Of a stretch of DNA of 38,725 bases, positions 1-7,164 are shown piece after piece. This DNA comes from Flavobacteriia bacterium (GTDB taxonomy: Bacteria > Bacteroidota > Bacteroidia > Flavobacteriales > Flavobacteriaceae). The position numbers and the translations under genes were made by a program. The notes below the pieces were generated by a model. The model was not told the DNA's origin and searched no databases. It was given only the letters and a program-made list of their open reading frames with translations. The stretch is from the NCBI GenBank assembly GCA_030626085.1, contig DAOUPQ010000002.1, positions 1 to 38,725 on the forward strand. The letters run 5' to 3'. The first letter of the stretch is position 1. Every line of letters starts with the position of its first letter.

Positions 1-1029
1 CCCCCAGATTCTATTTAATTCTTTGTCAAATAAAATTTTATTTACAATTTCAGCTAATTCTTTAGTATCGTGTGTTTTAGTAATATATCCAATATTATTT
101 TTTGTAACCAACTCAGCTACTACTTCTCTGTTTGAAGCTAAGATTGGAATTTGCGCTTGAATATAATCAAAGACTTTGTTGGGTAAACTATATTCATAAT
201 TCAAATTTGTTCCTTTGTCTAATGATAATCCCAAATCAGCAATTTTTGTGTATTCCATCAGATCTTTATACGACATTTTATCTTTGATAAATACCTTTTC
301 TTTAAGTTGATATTCTTTTACATAGTTTTTTAATTTATCAAAAATATCTCCACTTCCAATAATGTATAAAATTGCATTTTTAATATATTGCATCATTAAA
401 ACAGCTTCTTCAGCGCCTCTGTCAATATTGATTCCACTTCCTTGTAAGATCAACATTTTTTTATTTCCTTTTATTTTATTTGATAATGATTTATTAATAT
501 TTTTATTAAGAAGTTTTGGACTAATATTTCGAACAACTTTTACAGGAATATGATATTTTTCAGAATAAAAATCAGCAATTTTATCATTTACGGTATAGAT
601 ATTTTTGAGTTTTGGAAAAATTGCTTTTTCAATTGTAAGCCAAATATTTCTGACTTTTGGACGAGAGGTTAATTCAGGAACTTCAGTAAATAGTTCATGA
701 CTGTCATAAACTAACTTTTTAGAAAATAATTTGCTGACAAGAAAGTTAGGTAATAATGTATCCAGATCATTAGCTAAAAGTACATCTGATTTTAAGAATA
801 AAAGTTTTAAAAATAAACGAATATTGTATTCAGCATAAAACAAAAACCCTTTATTAAAAAAGAGTGACATTCTAATGGTTTTGTAATTTCTTTCAACAGC
901 CAGACTATTAGGCAATTTTCTTCCAATAAGTAAAATATCAAAATTTAAGTCAAGTAAGCTATCACAAACTTTTTTAACCCTTTGATCGGTTACTAAATCG
1001 TTGCTTACTGAAATAATGATTCGTTGCAA
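1..1029 (-). CDS. Glycosyltransferase family 4-like protein (3' end cut off by window edge)
   Basis: A minus-strand frame stays open from 1029 to the window edge (343 codons), so the C-terminus is missing. The N-terminus reads LQRIIISVSNDLVTDQRVKK, typical of GT-B fold family 4 (group 1) glycosyltransferases, whose first strand is followed by a 'D..TDQRV' segment. Further in are a 'DSHELFTEVPELTSRP' stretch, a 'VRNISP' linker and a C-terminal domain with 'GSGI..DRGAEE' and 'IADLGLSLDKG', the region that binds the nucleotide sugar. No ATG fits; an in-frame stop lies four codons upstream of TTG at 1029-1027, so that TTG is the likely start. It is probably a cytoplasmic enzyme adding a sugar to a lipid-linked surface glycan, as the divergent neighbours are polysaccharide genes. 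Donor and acceptor cannot be told from sequence. Confidence 0.85.
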   Translation of the reverse strand, partial: MQRIIISVSNDLVTDQRVKKVCDSLLDLNFDILLIGRKLPNSLAVERNYKTIRMSLFFNKGFLFYAEYNIRLFLKLLFLKSDVLLANDLDTLLPNFLVSKLFSKKLVYDSHELFTEVPELTSRPKVRNIWLTIEKAIFPKLKNIYTVNDKIADFYSEKYHIPVKVVRNISPKLLNKNINKSLSNKIKGNKKMLILQGSGINIDRGAEEAVLMMQYIKNAILYIIGSGDIFDKLKNYVKEYQLKEKVFIKDKMSYKDLMEYTKIADLGLSLDKGTNLNYEYSLPNKVFDYIQAQIPILASNREVVAELVTKNNIGYITKTHDTKELAEIVNKILFDKELNRIWG

Positions 1030-1072
1030 TTTTGTTTACTTTAATTTTTTAATATAATAATCAATATTAATT

Positions 1073-1102
1073 ATTGGTAAAAACATTAAAATATTATATT
1101 TG
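1073..1102 (+). promoter_or_regulatory. Bacteroidota-type promoter for the UpxY operon
   Basis: TTG at 1074-1076, an 18-base spacer and TATATTTG at 1095-1102 match the Bacteroidota primary sigma consensus (-33 TTTG, -7 TAnnTTTG). Transcription would start near 1106, leaving a leader of about 58 bases before the UpxY-like gene. Assigned from the consensus only. Confidence 0.5.
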
Positions 1103-1132
1103 CTAATCTAACCAAAATACTCTAAATACTTG

Positions 1133-1150
1133 CAAAAAGCAGGTTTTTTG
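1133..1150 (+). promoter_or_regulatory. Leader hairpin ahead of the antiterminator gene
   Basis: CAAAAA (1133-1138) can pair with TTTTTG (1145-1150) around a short GCAGG-containing loop, just upstream of the UpxY-like start at 1164. RfaH and UpxY proteins act through sequence elements in the 5' leader, so this is a candidate recognition or pause element. The stem is AT-rich and weak, and function is inferred from position only. Confidence 0.2.
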
Positions 1151-1163
1151 AAACTATAAATAA

Positions 1164-1700
1164 ATGAATTTGACTAAACCTGACAAAAATAAAAACTGGT
1201 ATGCAATTTTTACAAAGCCAAGATCTGAAAAAAAAGTTCTTGAGAGAATGTTAGAAAATGATATTCAAGCATTTTTGCCTTTGATAAAAACTGTAAGACA
1301 ATGGAGTGACAGAAAAAAAACAGTTCAGTTGCCTTTAATTCCTTCCTATGTTTTTATAAATATTGAAGAAAGAAATATATTTGAAACCTTGTCTATTCCG
1401 GGAACGGTTAATGTTTTGAGGTTTTTAGGGAAACCCGCCAAGATCAAAGATTTTGAAATAGAAAATTTAAAGATATTAAGTGATAGTAATGAAAAATTTG
1501 AAATCACAAATAATATTAGAGTTGTTTCAGGTGATAATGTTGAAGTGACCAAGGGTCCGTTTATGGGCTTAATTGCAGTTTGCGAAAAAACCAGTAGCAG
1601 CCATAGGGTTGTAGTTAAAATTGATTCTTTGGGAAGTGGTTTTAGTGTAAATATACCTTTGAGTTTTTTAAGAAAGATTGAAAAGAAATCAAAAGTTTAA
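1164..1700 (+). CDS. UpxY/RfaH-type transcription antiterminator (NusG family)
   Basis: This 178-residue protein has an N-terminal NusG (NGN) domain over about residues 11-105, starting with the family's NWYAIFTKPRSEKKV segment. A KOW-like domain follows (about 122-175, with VVSGDNVEVTKGPFMGL). That is the size and layout of UpxY proteins, which in Bacteroides load onto RNA polymerase at the 5' end of capsule operons and let it read through long transcripts. It lies first in a plus-strand unit followed by sugar-nucleotide genes and a Wza-like exporter, the usual place for such a regulator. The following gene's ATG is 10 bases past its stop. It is a specialised paralogue rather than housekeeping NusG, judging by context and divergence. 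Confidence 0.88.
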   Translation: MNLTKPDKNKNWYAIFTKPRSEKKVLERMLENDIQAFLPLIKTVRQWSDRKKTVQLPLIPSYVFINIEERNIFETLSIPGTVNVLRFLGKPAKIKDFEIENLKILSDSNEKFEITNNIRVVSGDNVEVTKGPFMGLIAVCEKTSSSHRVVVKIDSLGSGFSVNIPLSFLRKIEKKSKV

Positions 1701-1710
1701 AAATAGTTCT

Positions 1711-2694
1711 ATGGTAGAAATTAAGGATAAAACAATATTGGTAACCGGGGGAGCAGGATTTATTGGTTCAAATCTTTGTGAAGTATTGTTGCAAAATAAA
1801 AACAAGGTAATTTGTTTAGATAATTTTGCTACGGGAAAACGTGAGAATATTCAAGAATTTCTTTCTAATCCAAATTTTACTTTAATTGAAGGTGATATTA
1901 GAAACTTAGATGATTGTAAAAAAGCTACTCAAAATGTAGATTATGTACTACATCAGGCTGCATTAGGTTCAGTGCCCCGTTCTATAGCTGATCCTATAAC
2001 AACCAATGAAGTTAATATTTCAGGTTTTTTAAATATGCTGGTAGCATCCAGAGATGCAGGGGTAAAAAGATTTGTTTATGCTGCAAGTTCTTCCACTTAT
2101 GGTGATTCAGCTTCTTTACCAAAAATTGAAGACAAAATAGGAAAACCTTTATCTCCTTATGCAATAACCAAGTATGTAAATGAGTTATATGCAGATATTT
2201 TTCAAAAAACTTATGGTTTGGATACAATAGGCCTACGATATTTTAATGTGTTTGGCAGAAGGCAAGATCCGGATGGCGCTTATGCAGCTGTAATTCCAAA
2301 ATTTGTAGGTCAGTTGATCAATCATGAGTCTCCTGTTATCAATGGTGATGGTGAATTTTCAAGAGATTTCACGTATATTGATAATGTGATACAAATGAAT
2401 TTATTATCTATGAGCACTACAAATTCAAAAGCATTGAATACTGTTTATAATGTTGCATTCGGACAAAGGGCTACGCTAAATAAATTGGTAGAAAGTTTAA
2501 AAGATTCTTTGAGCCGATTTGATAAAAGCATTGCAGATGTAGAGATCAAATACGGACCAATAAGAGAAGGTGATATTCCACATTCATTAGCATCTATTGA
2601 AAAAGCAAAAAAATTATTAGGATATAATCCCAAATATTCATTGAGTGATGGTTTACAACAGGCTATACAATGGTATTGGGAAAATTTAAAATAA
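1711..2694 (+). CDS. UDP-N-acetylglucosamine 4-epimerase-like SDR enzyme (WbpP/TviC type)
   Basis: An extended short-chain dehydrogenase/reductase of 327 residues. It has the NAD-binding Rossmann motif GGAGFIGS (13-20), the Ser/Tyr/Lys catalytic set in AASSSTYG and SPYAITK (Tyr150, Lys154), and 'NVFGRRQDPDGAYAAVIP', characteristic of WbpP/TviC epimerases that interconvert UDP-GlcNAc and UDP-GalNAc (or their uronic acids). The frame can be extended to a TTG at 1678 inside the preceding gene. ATG at 1711 is preferred because it leaves MVEIKDKTILVTGGAG, the normal family N-terminus, and avoids overlap. Next to a UDP-sugar dehydrogenase it likely supplies precursors for a surface glycan. Exact substrate is uncertain. 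Confidence 0.87.
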   Translation: MVEIKDKTILVTGGAGFIGSNLCEVLLQNKNKVICLDNFATGKRENIQEFLSNPNFTLIEGDIRNLDDCKKATQNVDYVLHQAALGSVPRSIADPITTNEVNISGFLNMLVASRDAGVKRFVYAASSSTYGDSASLPKIEDKIGKPLSPYAITKYVNELYADIFQKTYGLDTIGLRYFNVFGRRQDPDGAYAAVIPKFVGQLINHESPVINGDGEFSRDFTYIDNVIQMNLLSMSTTNSKALNTVYNVAFGQRATLNKLVESLKDSLSRFDKSIADVEIKYGPIREGDIPHSLASIEKAKKLLGYNPKYSLSDGLQQAIQWYWENLK

Positions 2695-2701
2695 AACAAT
2701 T

Positions 2702-4033
2702 ATGAATTTGACAGTTATTGGAACCGGTTATGTTGGCTTGGTAACAGGAACATGTTTTTCGGCAATGGGAAACAATGTAACATGTATCGATATAGATACT
2801 AAAAAAATAGAAGATTTAAAAAAAGGCAAAATTCCGATTTATGAACCTGGATTAAAGCAAATGGTACAAAAGAATTTTGATAAAAAAACGCTACATTTTA
2901 GCACTAAATTAAATGATGGTTTAGAAAAAGCTAAAGTAGTATTTATTGCTGTAGGAACACCAATGGATGATGATGGTTCTGCCGATTTACAATATGTTTT
3001 AAGTGTTGCAAAACAATTGGGGGAAGAAATGACAAATCCTTTGGTTGTAGTTGATAAATCTACTGTGCCCATTGGAACCGGTGATAAAGTAAAAGCAGTT
3101 ATTCAGAAAGAGTTGGATAAAAGAGGTGTTGATATTGAGTTTCATGTGGTATCTAATCCGGAATTTTTAAAAGAAGGTGCTGCTATTGAAGATTTTATGA
3201 AACCGGATAGAATTGTAATTGGTGCTGATAGTGAAAAAGGTTTTGATATAATGAAAGATCTATACGCTCCTTTTACCCATAATCATGATCGAATTATAAC
3301 AATGGATATCCGTTCTGCAGAAATGACAAAATATGTTGCCAATGCTATGTTGGCTACAAAAATTTCATTTATGAATGAGATTGCCAATATTTGTGAATTG
3401 GTTGGTGCTGATGTAAATCAGGTTAGAATTGGAATTGGATCAGATACCAGAATTGGTTATAGTTTTATTTATCCCGGAAGTGGATATGGTGGTTCATGTT
3501 TCCCTAAAGATGTAAAGGCATTGAAAAAAATTGCTGAAGATAAAGGGTATAAAGCAAAATTAATATCTTCGGTTGAAGATGTAAATGATCGTCAAAAATT
3601 GGTGATAGCTGATAAAGTGGTTAAACATTTTGGAGAAGACCTCAATGGGAAAACTTTTGCCTTATGGGGATTAGCATTTAAACCAGGTACTGATGATATG
3701 CGAGAGGCTCCGGCAATTTATATTGTTAAAGAATTGGTTAGAAGAGGCGCAAAAATTCAAGCTTATGATCCAAAAGCAATGGATGAGGCACAATATTTTT
3801 ACTTAAAAGATGTTAAAGAGATTACATATTTTAATTCTAAATATGAAACTTTACAAAATGCCGATGCAATGATTCTTTTAACAGAGTGGAAAGAATTTCG
3901 TTCACCGGATTTTGAAGAGCTAAAACAACAATTGAAAACACCTGTCATTTTTGATGGACGAAATCAGTATAGTACTTTAAATTTAAAAGATAAAGGTTTT
4001 GATTATTATCAAATAGGTGTAAAAAACAATTAG
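2702..4033 (+). CDS. ugd: UDP-glucose 6-dehydrogenase
   Basis: A 443-residue member of the UDP-glucose/GDP-mannose dehydrogenase family, which oxidises the C6 hydroxyl of a UDP-sugar twice with NAD+ to give a uronic acid. The N-terminal Rossmann motif GTGYVGLVTG starts at residue 7, the central helix carries 'EMTKYVANA' (Lys210, Asn214), and the catalytic cysteine is Cys266 in GSGYGGSCFPKD. The segment GIGSDTRIGY.FIYPG is typical of the UDP-glucose branch rather than WbpO/TviB UDP-HexNAc dehydrogenases, so UDP-glucuronate is the expected product. ATG lies 7 bases after the epimerase stop, so the two are co-transcribed. Confidence 0.92.
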   Translation: MNLTVIGTGYVGLVTGTCFSAMGNNVTCIDIDTKKIEDLKKGKIPIYEPGLKQMVQKNFDKKTLHFSTKLNDGLEKAKVVFIAVGTPMDDDGSADLQYVLSVAKQLGEEMTNPLVVVDKSTVPIGTGDKVKAVIQKELDKRGVDIEFHVVSNPEFLKEGAAIEDFMKPDRIVIGADSEKGFDIMKDLYAPFTHNHDRIITMDIRSAEMTKYVANAMLATKISFMNEIANICELVGADVNQVRIGIGSDTRIGYSFIYPGSGYGGSCFPKDVKALKKIAEDKGYKAKLISSVEDVNDRQKLVIADKVVKHFGEDLNGKTFALWGLAFKPGTDDMREAPAIYIVKELVRRGAKIQAYDPKAMDEAQYFYLKDVKEITYFNSKYETLQNADAMILLTEWKEFRSPDFEELKQQLKTPVIFDGRNQYSTLNLKDKGFDYYQIGVKNN

Positions 4034-4048
4034 TATTGTTCGGATTTA

Positions 4049-4078
4049 TTGTTAATTTTAAAAAAATATTTATATTCG
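4049..4078 (+). promoter_or_regulatory. Possible internal promoter before the Wza-like gene
   Basis: TTG at 4049-4051, a 19-base spacer and TATATTCG at 4071-4078 give one mismatch to the Bacteroidota -7 element. It sits in the 63-base gap between the dehydrogenase stop and the ATG at 4097. It could let the exporter be transcribed independently. Confidence 0.3.
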
Positions 4079-4096
4079 TATAAAAAATGTAATCTT

Positions 4097-4882
4097 ATGA
4101 AAAAATTTATCCCCTTTTTGATTTTATTTTTATTAGTAATATCTTGTAAAACTAAAGATGATGTCGTTTATTTTAATGGTATTGATTCTAAAGATAATAT
4201 TATAGGTATTGATAGTTATATGCCGACATATCATATTGATGATGAATTAATCATTATAGTAAATGCTATAGATTCTGAAGCTGCCAGACCCTTTAATCAA
4301 AATACTGTTTCTTATTCTGATGATATAAGGATGTCTTATGGTAGAGAACGAATTCAGTCTTATATAATTGATCCTGAAGGTAATATTGATTTTCCTGTTT
4401 TAGGAAAAGTCAAAATTGCAGGATTGAATCGTGAACAAGCTACCAATTTGTTTGTAAATAAATTAAAAGATTATATCAAAGAACCAATTGTTAATATCAG
4501 AACACTAAATTATAAAATTACTGTTTTAGGTGAGGTTGCAAGACCGGGTACTTATACTGCTACTAATGAAAGAGTAACTTTGATTGAAGCCTTAGGTATG
4601 GCCGGAGATCTAACTATTTATGGAGAAAGAGAAAATGTGTTGGTAATTCACGATTATGATGGTAAAAAAACGTTTACCAGAGTAAATTTGAAATCAAAAG
4701 ATCTTTTTGATTCGCCTGCGTATTATCTATCTCAAAATGATGTAGTTTATGTAGAACCTAATAAGACACAAGCAAGAGCTTCCGGTATTGGCCCAAGTAC
4801 AGGAGTTATATTCTCATCATTAGGAATATTGCTTTCTACAACTGCGCTAATTATTACAATTATAAATACTAGCAGTAATTAA
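4097..4882 (+). CDS. Wza-type polysaccharide export outer-membrane lipoprotein
   Basis: The 262-residue protein starts with a lipoprotein signal (MKKFIPFLIL…LVISC, lipid-modified Cys17). It continues with a polysaccharide export (Poly_export) domain including 'YIIDPEGNIDFPVLGKVKIAGL' (about residues 90-112) and an SLBB-type ligand domain ('ITVLGEVARPGTY…', from about 150). It ends in a hydrophobic stretch (SLGILLSTTALIITII). E. coli Wza forms an octameric channel with a C-terminal membrane helix, which fits. A TTG at 4049 would extend the frame, but the signal peptide fixes the start at 4097. No Wzc-like partner follows; the unit ends at the terminator directly downstream. Confidence 0.9.
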   Translation: MKKFIPFLILFLLVISCKTKDDVVYFNGIDSKDNIIGIDSYMPTYHIDDELIIIVNAIDSEAARPFNQNTVSYSDDIRMSYGRERIQSYIIDPEGNIDFPVLGKVKIAGLNREQATNLFVNKLKDYIKEPIVNIRTLNYKITVLGEVARPGTYTATNERVTLIEALGMAGDLTIYGERENVLVIHDYDGKKTFTRVNLKSKDLFDSPAYYLSQNDVVYVEPNKTQARASGIGPSTGVIFSSLGILLSTTALIITIINTSSN

Positions 4883-4906
4883 TAAAGTATTATTTACTAT
4901 AATTTT

Positions 4907-4934
4907 AAAGCCCCAATTTGGGGCTTTTTTTATA
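4907..4934. terminator. Bidirectional rho-independent terminator
   Basis: A perfect 9-bp stem AAAGCCCCA / TGGGGCTTT with loop ATT is followed by a T run. It ends the plus-strand polysaccharide unit and lies at the 3' end of the convergent OsmC-like gene, whose stop codon (4930-4932) is inside the T run. Confidence 0.9.
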
Positions 4935-5349
4935 GCTCAATATATTTAATTTCATGAGTAAGTTCTGCAAATTGTCTAAACATTTCACTAACTCCGCAAT
5001 AACGATCTTGAGATAGATTTACGGATTTTTCGATTTTATCTTTTTTAAAATCTTTTCCGTAAAAACGGTATTCAACATGAACTTTATGATAATATTTTGG
5101 ATGCACATCAGTTAATTCCCCTGTAACATCAATTTCAAATTTATCAACTTCGGCACGCATTTTTTTTAATAGAGATACTACATCCATTCCTGAACATCCG
5201 GCAAGTGAAGAAAGCATTAAAGATTTTGGTCTTGGACCTAAACCTTCTCCTCCAACATCCGAATCTGCATCAATTTTAAAACTTCCACCAATGCTATCAA
5301 CATTAAAAAGCATTTTTCCTTCCCACTGTATTCCAATTTTATCTGTCAT
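4930..5349 (-). CDS. OsmC family protein
   Basis: This 139-residue protein has the OsmC/Ohr fold signature: GPRPKSLMLSSLAGCSGMD with a first cysteine at 52, and DRYCGVSEMF with a second at 118. In characterised members these two cysteines reduce organic hydroperoxides. This one belongs to the general OsmC/YhfA-like branch, so the substrate is open. Its ATG overlaps the stop of the preceding dipeptide epimerase gene (ATGA overlap at 5346-5349), so the pair is translationally coupled. Confidence 0.88.
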   Translation of the reverse strand: MTDKIGIQWEGKMLFNVDSIGGSFKIDADSDVGGEGLGPRPKSLMLSSLAGCSGMDVVSLLKKMRAEVDKFEIDVTGELTDVHPKYYHKVHVEYRFYGKDFKKDKIEKSVNLSQDRYCGVSEMFRQFAELTHEIKYIEL

Positions 5350-6383
5350 TGTATTATTGTTTTTGAATTTTTATCTGTTAATTTTATACCTGTTCCTTTT
5401 AATTTTGAATAATTAATTTTTCCAAAATCTATGTTTACACCTTCTGCAATATCTTTTGATAATAACATAGCGCCATCCATGTCAACATAATCTAATTCTG
5501 GTAATAAATGTGCAATTGCCGAAATTCCTACAGAAGATTCAGTCATACAACCCACCATTTTTTTCATACCGTATTCATTAGCTTCTTTTAGCATTCTTCT
5601 TGCCGGAGTTAGGCCACCACATTTTACCAGTTTGATATTAATTCCATGAAAATGATGATAACATTTGGCTACATCAGCTTCTGTCTGGCAACTTTCATCT
5701 GCTACGATTGGTAATACAGAATTTTTAAAAACTTTTTTAGCGCCATTCCAATCTTCTGCCGGTAAAGGTTGCTCCAAGAATTCAACTCCCAGTTTCTTTA
5801 ATTCGATAGCATTTGCAATGGTTTCATCGGCTGTCCATGCACAATTTGCATCAATTCTAAAAACAGCATCAGTGTGTTTTCTCAATTCTCTTACGATCTC
5901 AATGTCTTCTTTAGTACCAAGTTTTATTTTATAAATAGGCCATGGTGTTTCTTTCATTTTAAAAACCATTTTTTCAATGGTATCTATTCCAATTGTATAA
6001 TTTGATAAGGGATTTTTTTCAATATTATAATTCCATATCTCATACAATTTTTTACCTTTTTTACGAGCATAAAGATCATTATAAGCCAGATCTAATGCAC
6101 ACAAAGCAAACATATCATCTTTTAAATGTGGATACATTTTTTTCCAGAATTCTTCCGGAGTTTCATCAGTATCTTGTTCGATTATTTCTTTACAATTTTG
6201 TAGATCCTGAAACATATTTTCCAATGTTTTATGGTAATATGGATTTTCTGAAGCTTCGCCATAACCGGAAATATCATCATCTTTTAATTCAACAATCATT
6301 GTTGGTTTTACATTAAACGATTGTCGTGAAATTGTAAATGTATGCTTTAAAGGTAAATCGAAAGATCTTAATATTAATTGCAT
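5346..6383 (-). CDS. Dipeptide epimerase (L-Ala-D/L-Glu epimerase family)
   Basis: An enolase-superfamily protein of 345 residues. The metal and acid/base residues are all visible: KxK at Lys152/Lys154 (YKIKLG), metal ligands Asp178 (RIDANCAW), Glu204 (FLEQP) and Asp229 (VADES), and the opposing Lys251 (INIKLVKCGG). The pattern is that of L-Ala-D/L-Glu epimerases, which epimerise dipeptides from murein turnover; the true dipeptide preference cannot be read off. The frame could begin at TTG 6401, but a TAnnTTTG box at 6406-6413 would place the transcript start beyond that, so ATG at 6383 is chosen. It overlaps the OsmC-like gene by four bases. Confidence 0.88.
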   Translation of the reverse strand: MQLILRSFDLPLKHTFTISRQSFNVKPTMIVELKDDDISGYGEASENPYYHKTLENMFQDLQNCKEIIEQDTDETPEEFWKKMYPHLKDDMFALCALDLAYNDLYARKKGKKLYEIWNYNIEKNPLSNYTIGIDTIEKMVFKMKETPWPIYKIKLGTKEDIEIVRELRKHTDAVFRIDANCAWTADETIANAIELKKLGVEFLEQPLPAEDWNGAKKVFKNSVLPIVADESCQTEADVAKCYHHFHGINIKLVKCGGLTPARRMLKEANEYGMKKMVGCMTESSVGISAIAHLLPELDYVDMDGAMLLSKDIAEGVNIDFGKINYSKLKGTGIKLTDKNSKTIIQ

Positions 6384-6405
6384 GTTTGTAAAGATTTTCA
6401 AAAAG

Positions 6406-6413
6406 CAAATTTA
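6406..6413 (-). promoter_or_regulatory. -7 promoter element for the epimerase-osmC pair
   Basis: On the minus strand this reads TAAATTTG, a full match to TAnnTTTG, 22 bases before the ATG at 6383. No clear TTG is seen at the -33 position. Confidence 0.4.
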
Positions 6414-6455
6414 AAAAAAATAATCTATTCAGGAAGATGAATTTTAACCTTTGAT

Positions 6456-7127
6456 TTAGGTTGGATTTCCACCAACCACTATTACAAATTCTCCTTTTGG
6501 AGTTTTATTAGTAAAATAATCCAACACTTCTTTTAGCGTTCCTCTAAAAGTTTCTTCATATAATTTTGAAATTTCTCTTGAAACAGAAACTGACCTGTCT
6601 TCACCAAAAAATTCAGTAAAATTATTTAAAGTTTTTATTAACTTATGTGGTGATTCGTAAAAGATCATGGTTCGTGTTTCATCTGCTAAAAATTTTAATC
6701 GGGTTTGTCTCCCTCTTTTTACAGGTAAAAACCCTTCAAAAACAAATTTATCATTCGGCAAACCAGAATTTACCAAAGCCGGAACAAAAGCAGTAGCTCC
6801 CGGTAAACATTCTACGTCAATATTATTTTTAATACAAGCCCTTGTCAATAAAAAACCGGGATCAGAAATTGCAGGAGTTCCTGCATCTGATATCAAAGCC
6901 ATTACTTCTCCTCCTCTTAACTTTTCAATAATATTATCTAATATTTTATGCTCATTATGCATATGAAAACTACGCATGGGAGTAGATATTTCAAAATGCT
7001 TTAGCAGTTTACCCGAAGTCCGGGTATCTTCAGCTAAAATAATATCCACTTCTTGCAATACTTTGATAGCACGAAAAGTCATATCATCTAGATTACCGAT
7101 TGGTGTTGGAACAAGGTATAGTTTCAT
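6456..7127 (-). CDS. rsmI: 16S rRNA (cytidine1402-2'-O)-methyltransferase RsmI
   Basis: At 223 residues this is a tetrapyrrole-methylase-fold protein of the RsmI family. It opens with LYLVPTPIGNLDDMT and carries AEDTRTSGKLL, ALISDAGTPAISDPG and LPGATAFVPAL, which together form the SAM pocket. RsmI 2'-O-methylates C1402 in the decoding centre of 16S rRNA. The 'FYESPHK' and 'REISKLYEE' segments are also conserved. It is slightly shorter than E. coli RsmI (286 residues), lacking the C-terminal extension, as is common in Bacteroidota. It is followed by the epimerase gene after a 72-base gap with its own promoter box. Confidence 0.93.
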   Translation of the reverse strand: MKLYLVPTPIGNLDDMTFRAIKVLQEVDIILAEDTRTSGKLLKHFEISTPMRSFHMHNEHKILDNIIEKLRGGEVMALISDAGTPAISDPGFLLTRACIKNNIDVECLPGATAFVPALVNSGLPNDKFVFEGFLPVKRGRQTRLKFLADETRTMIFYESPHKLIKTLNNFTEFFGEDRSVSVSREISKLYEETFRGTLKEVLDYFTNKTPKGEFVIVVGGNPT

Positions 7128-7164
7128 ATCCAGGTTTTATTATTTTATTTCTTGTATAAAAATT

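Noticed and set aside
1678..1710. Longer epimerase start at TTG 1678
   Set aside because: It overlaps the upstream gene and adds 11 residues not seen in the family; ATG 1711 directly precedes the Rossmann fold.
5993..6316. Plus-strand 107-codon frame
   Set aside because: Antisense shadow of the dipeptide epimerase, whose catalytic residues are all in the minus frame.
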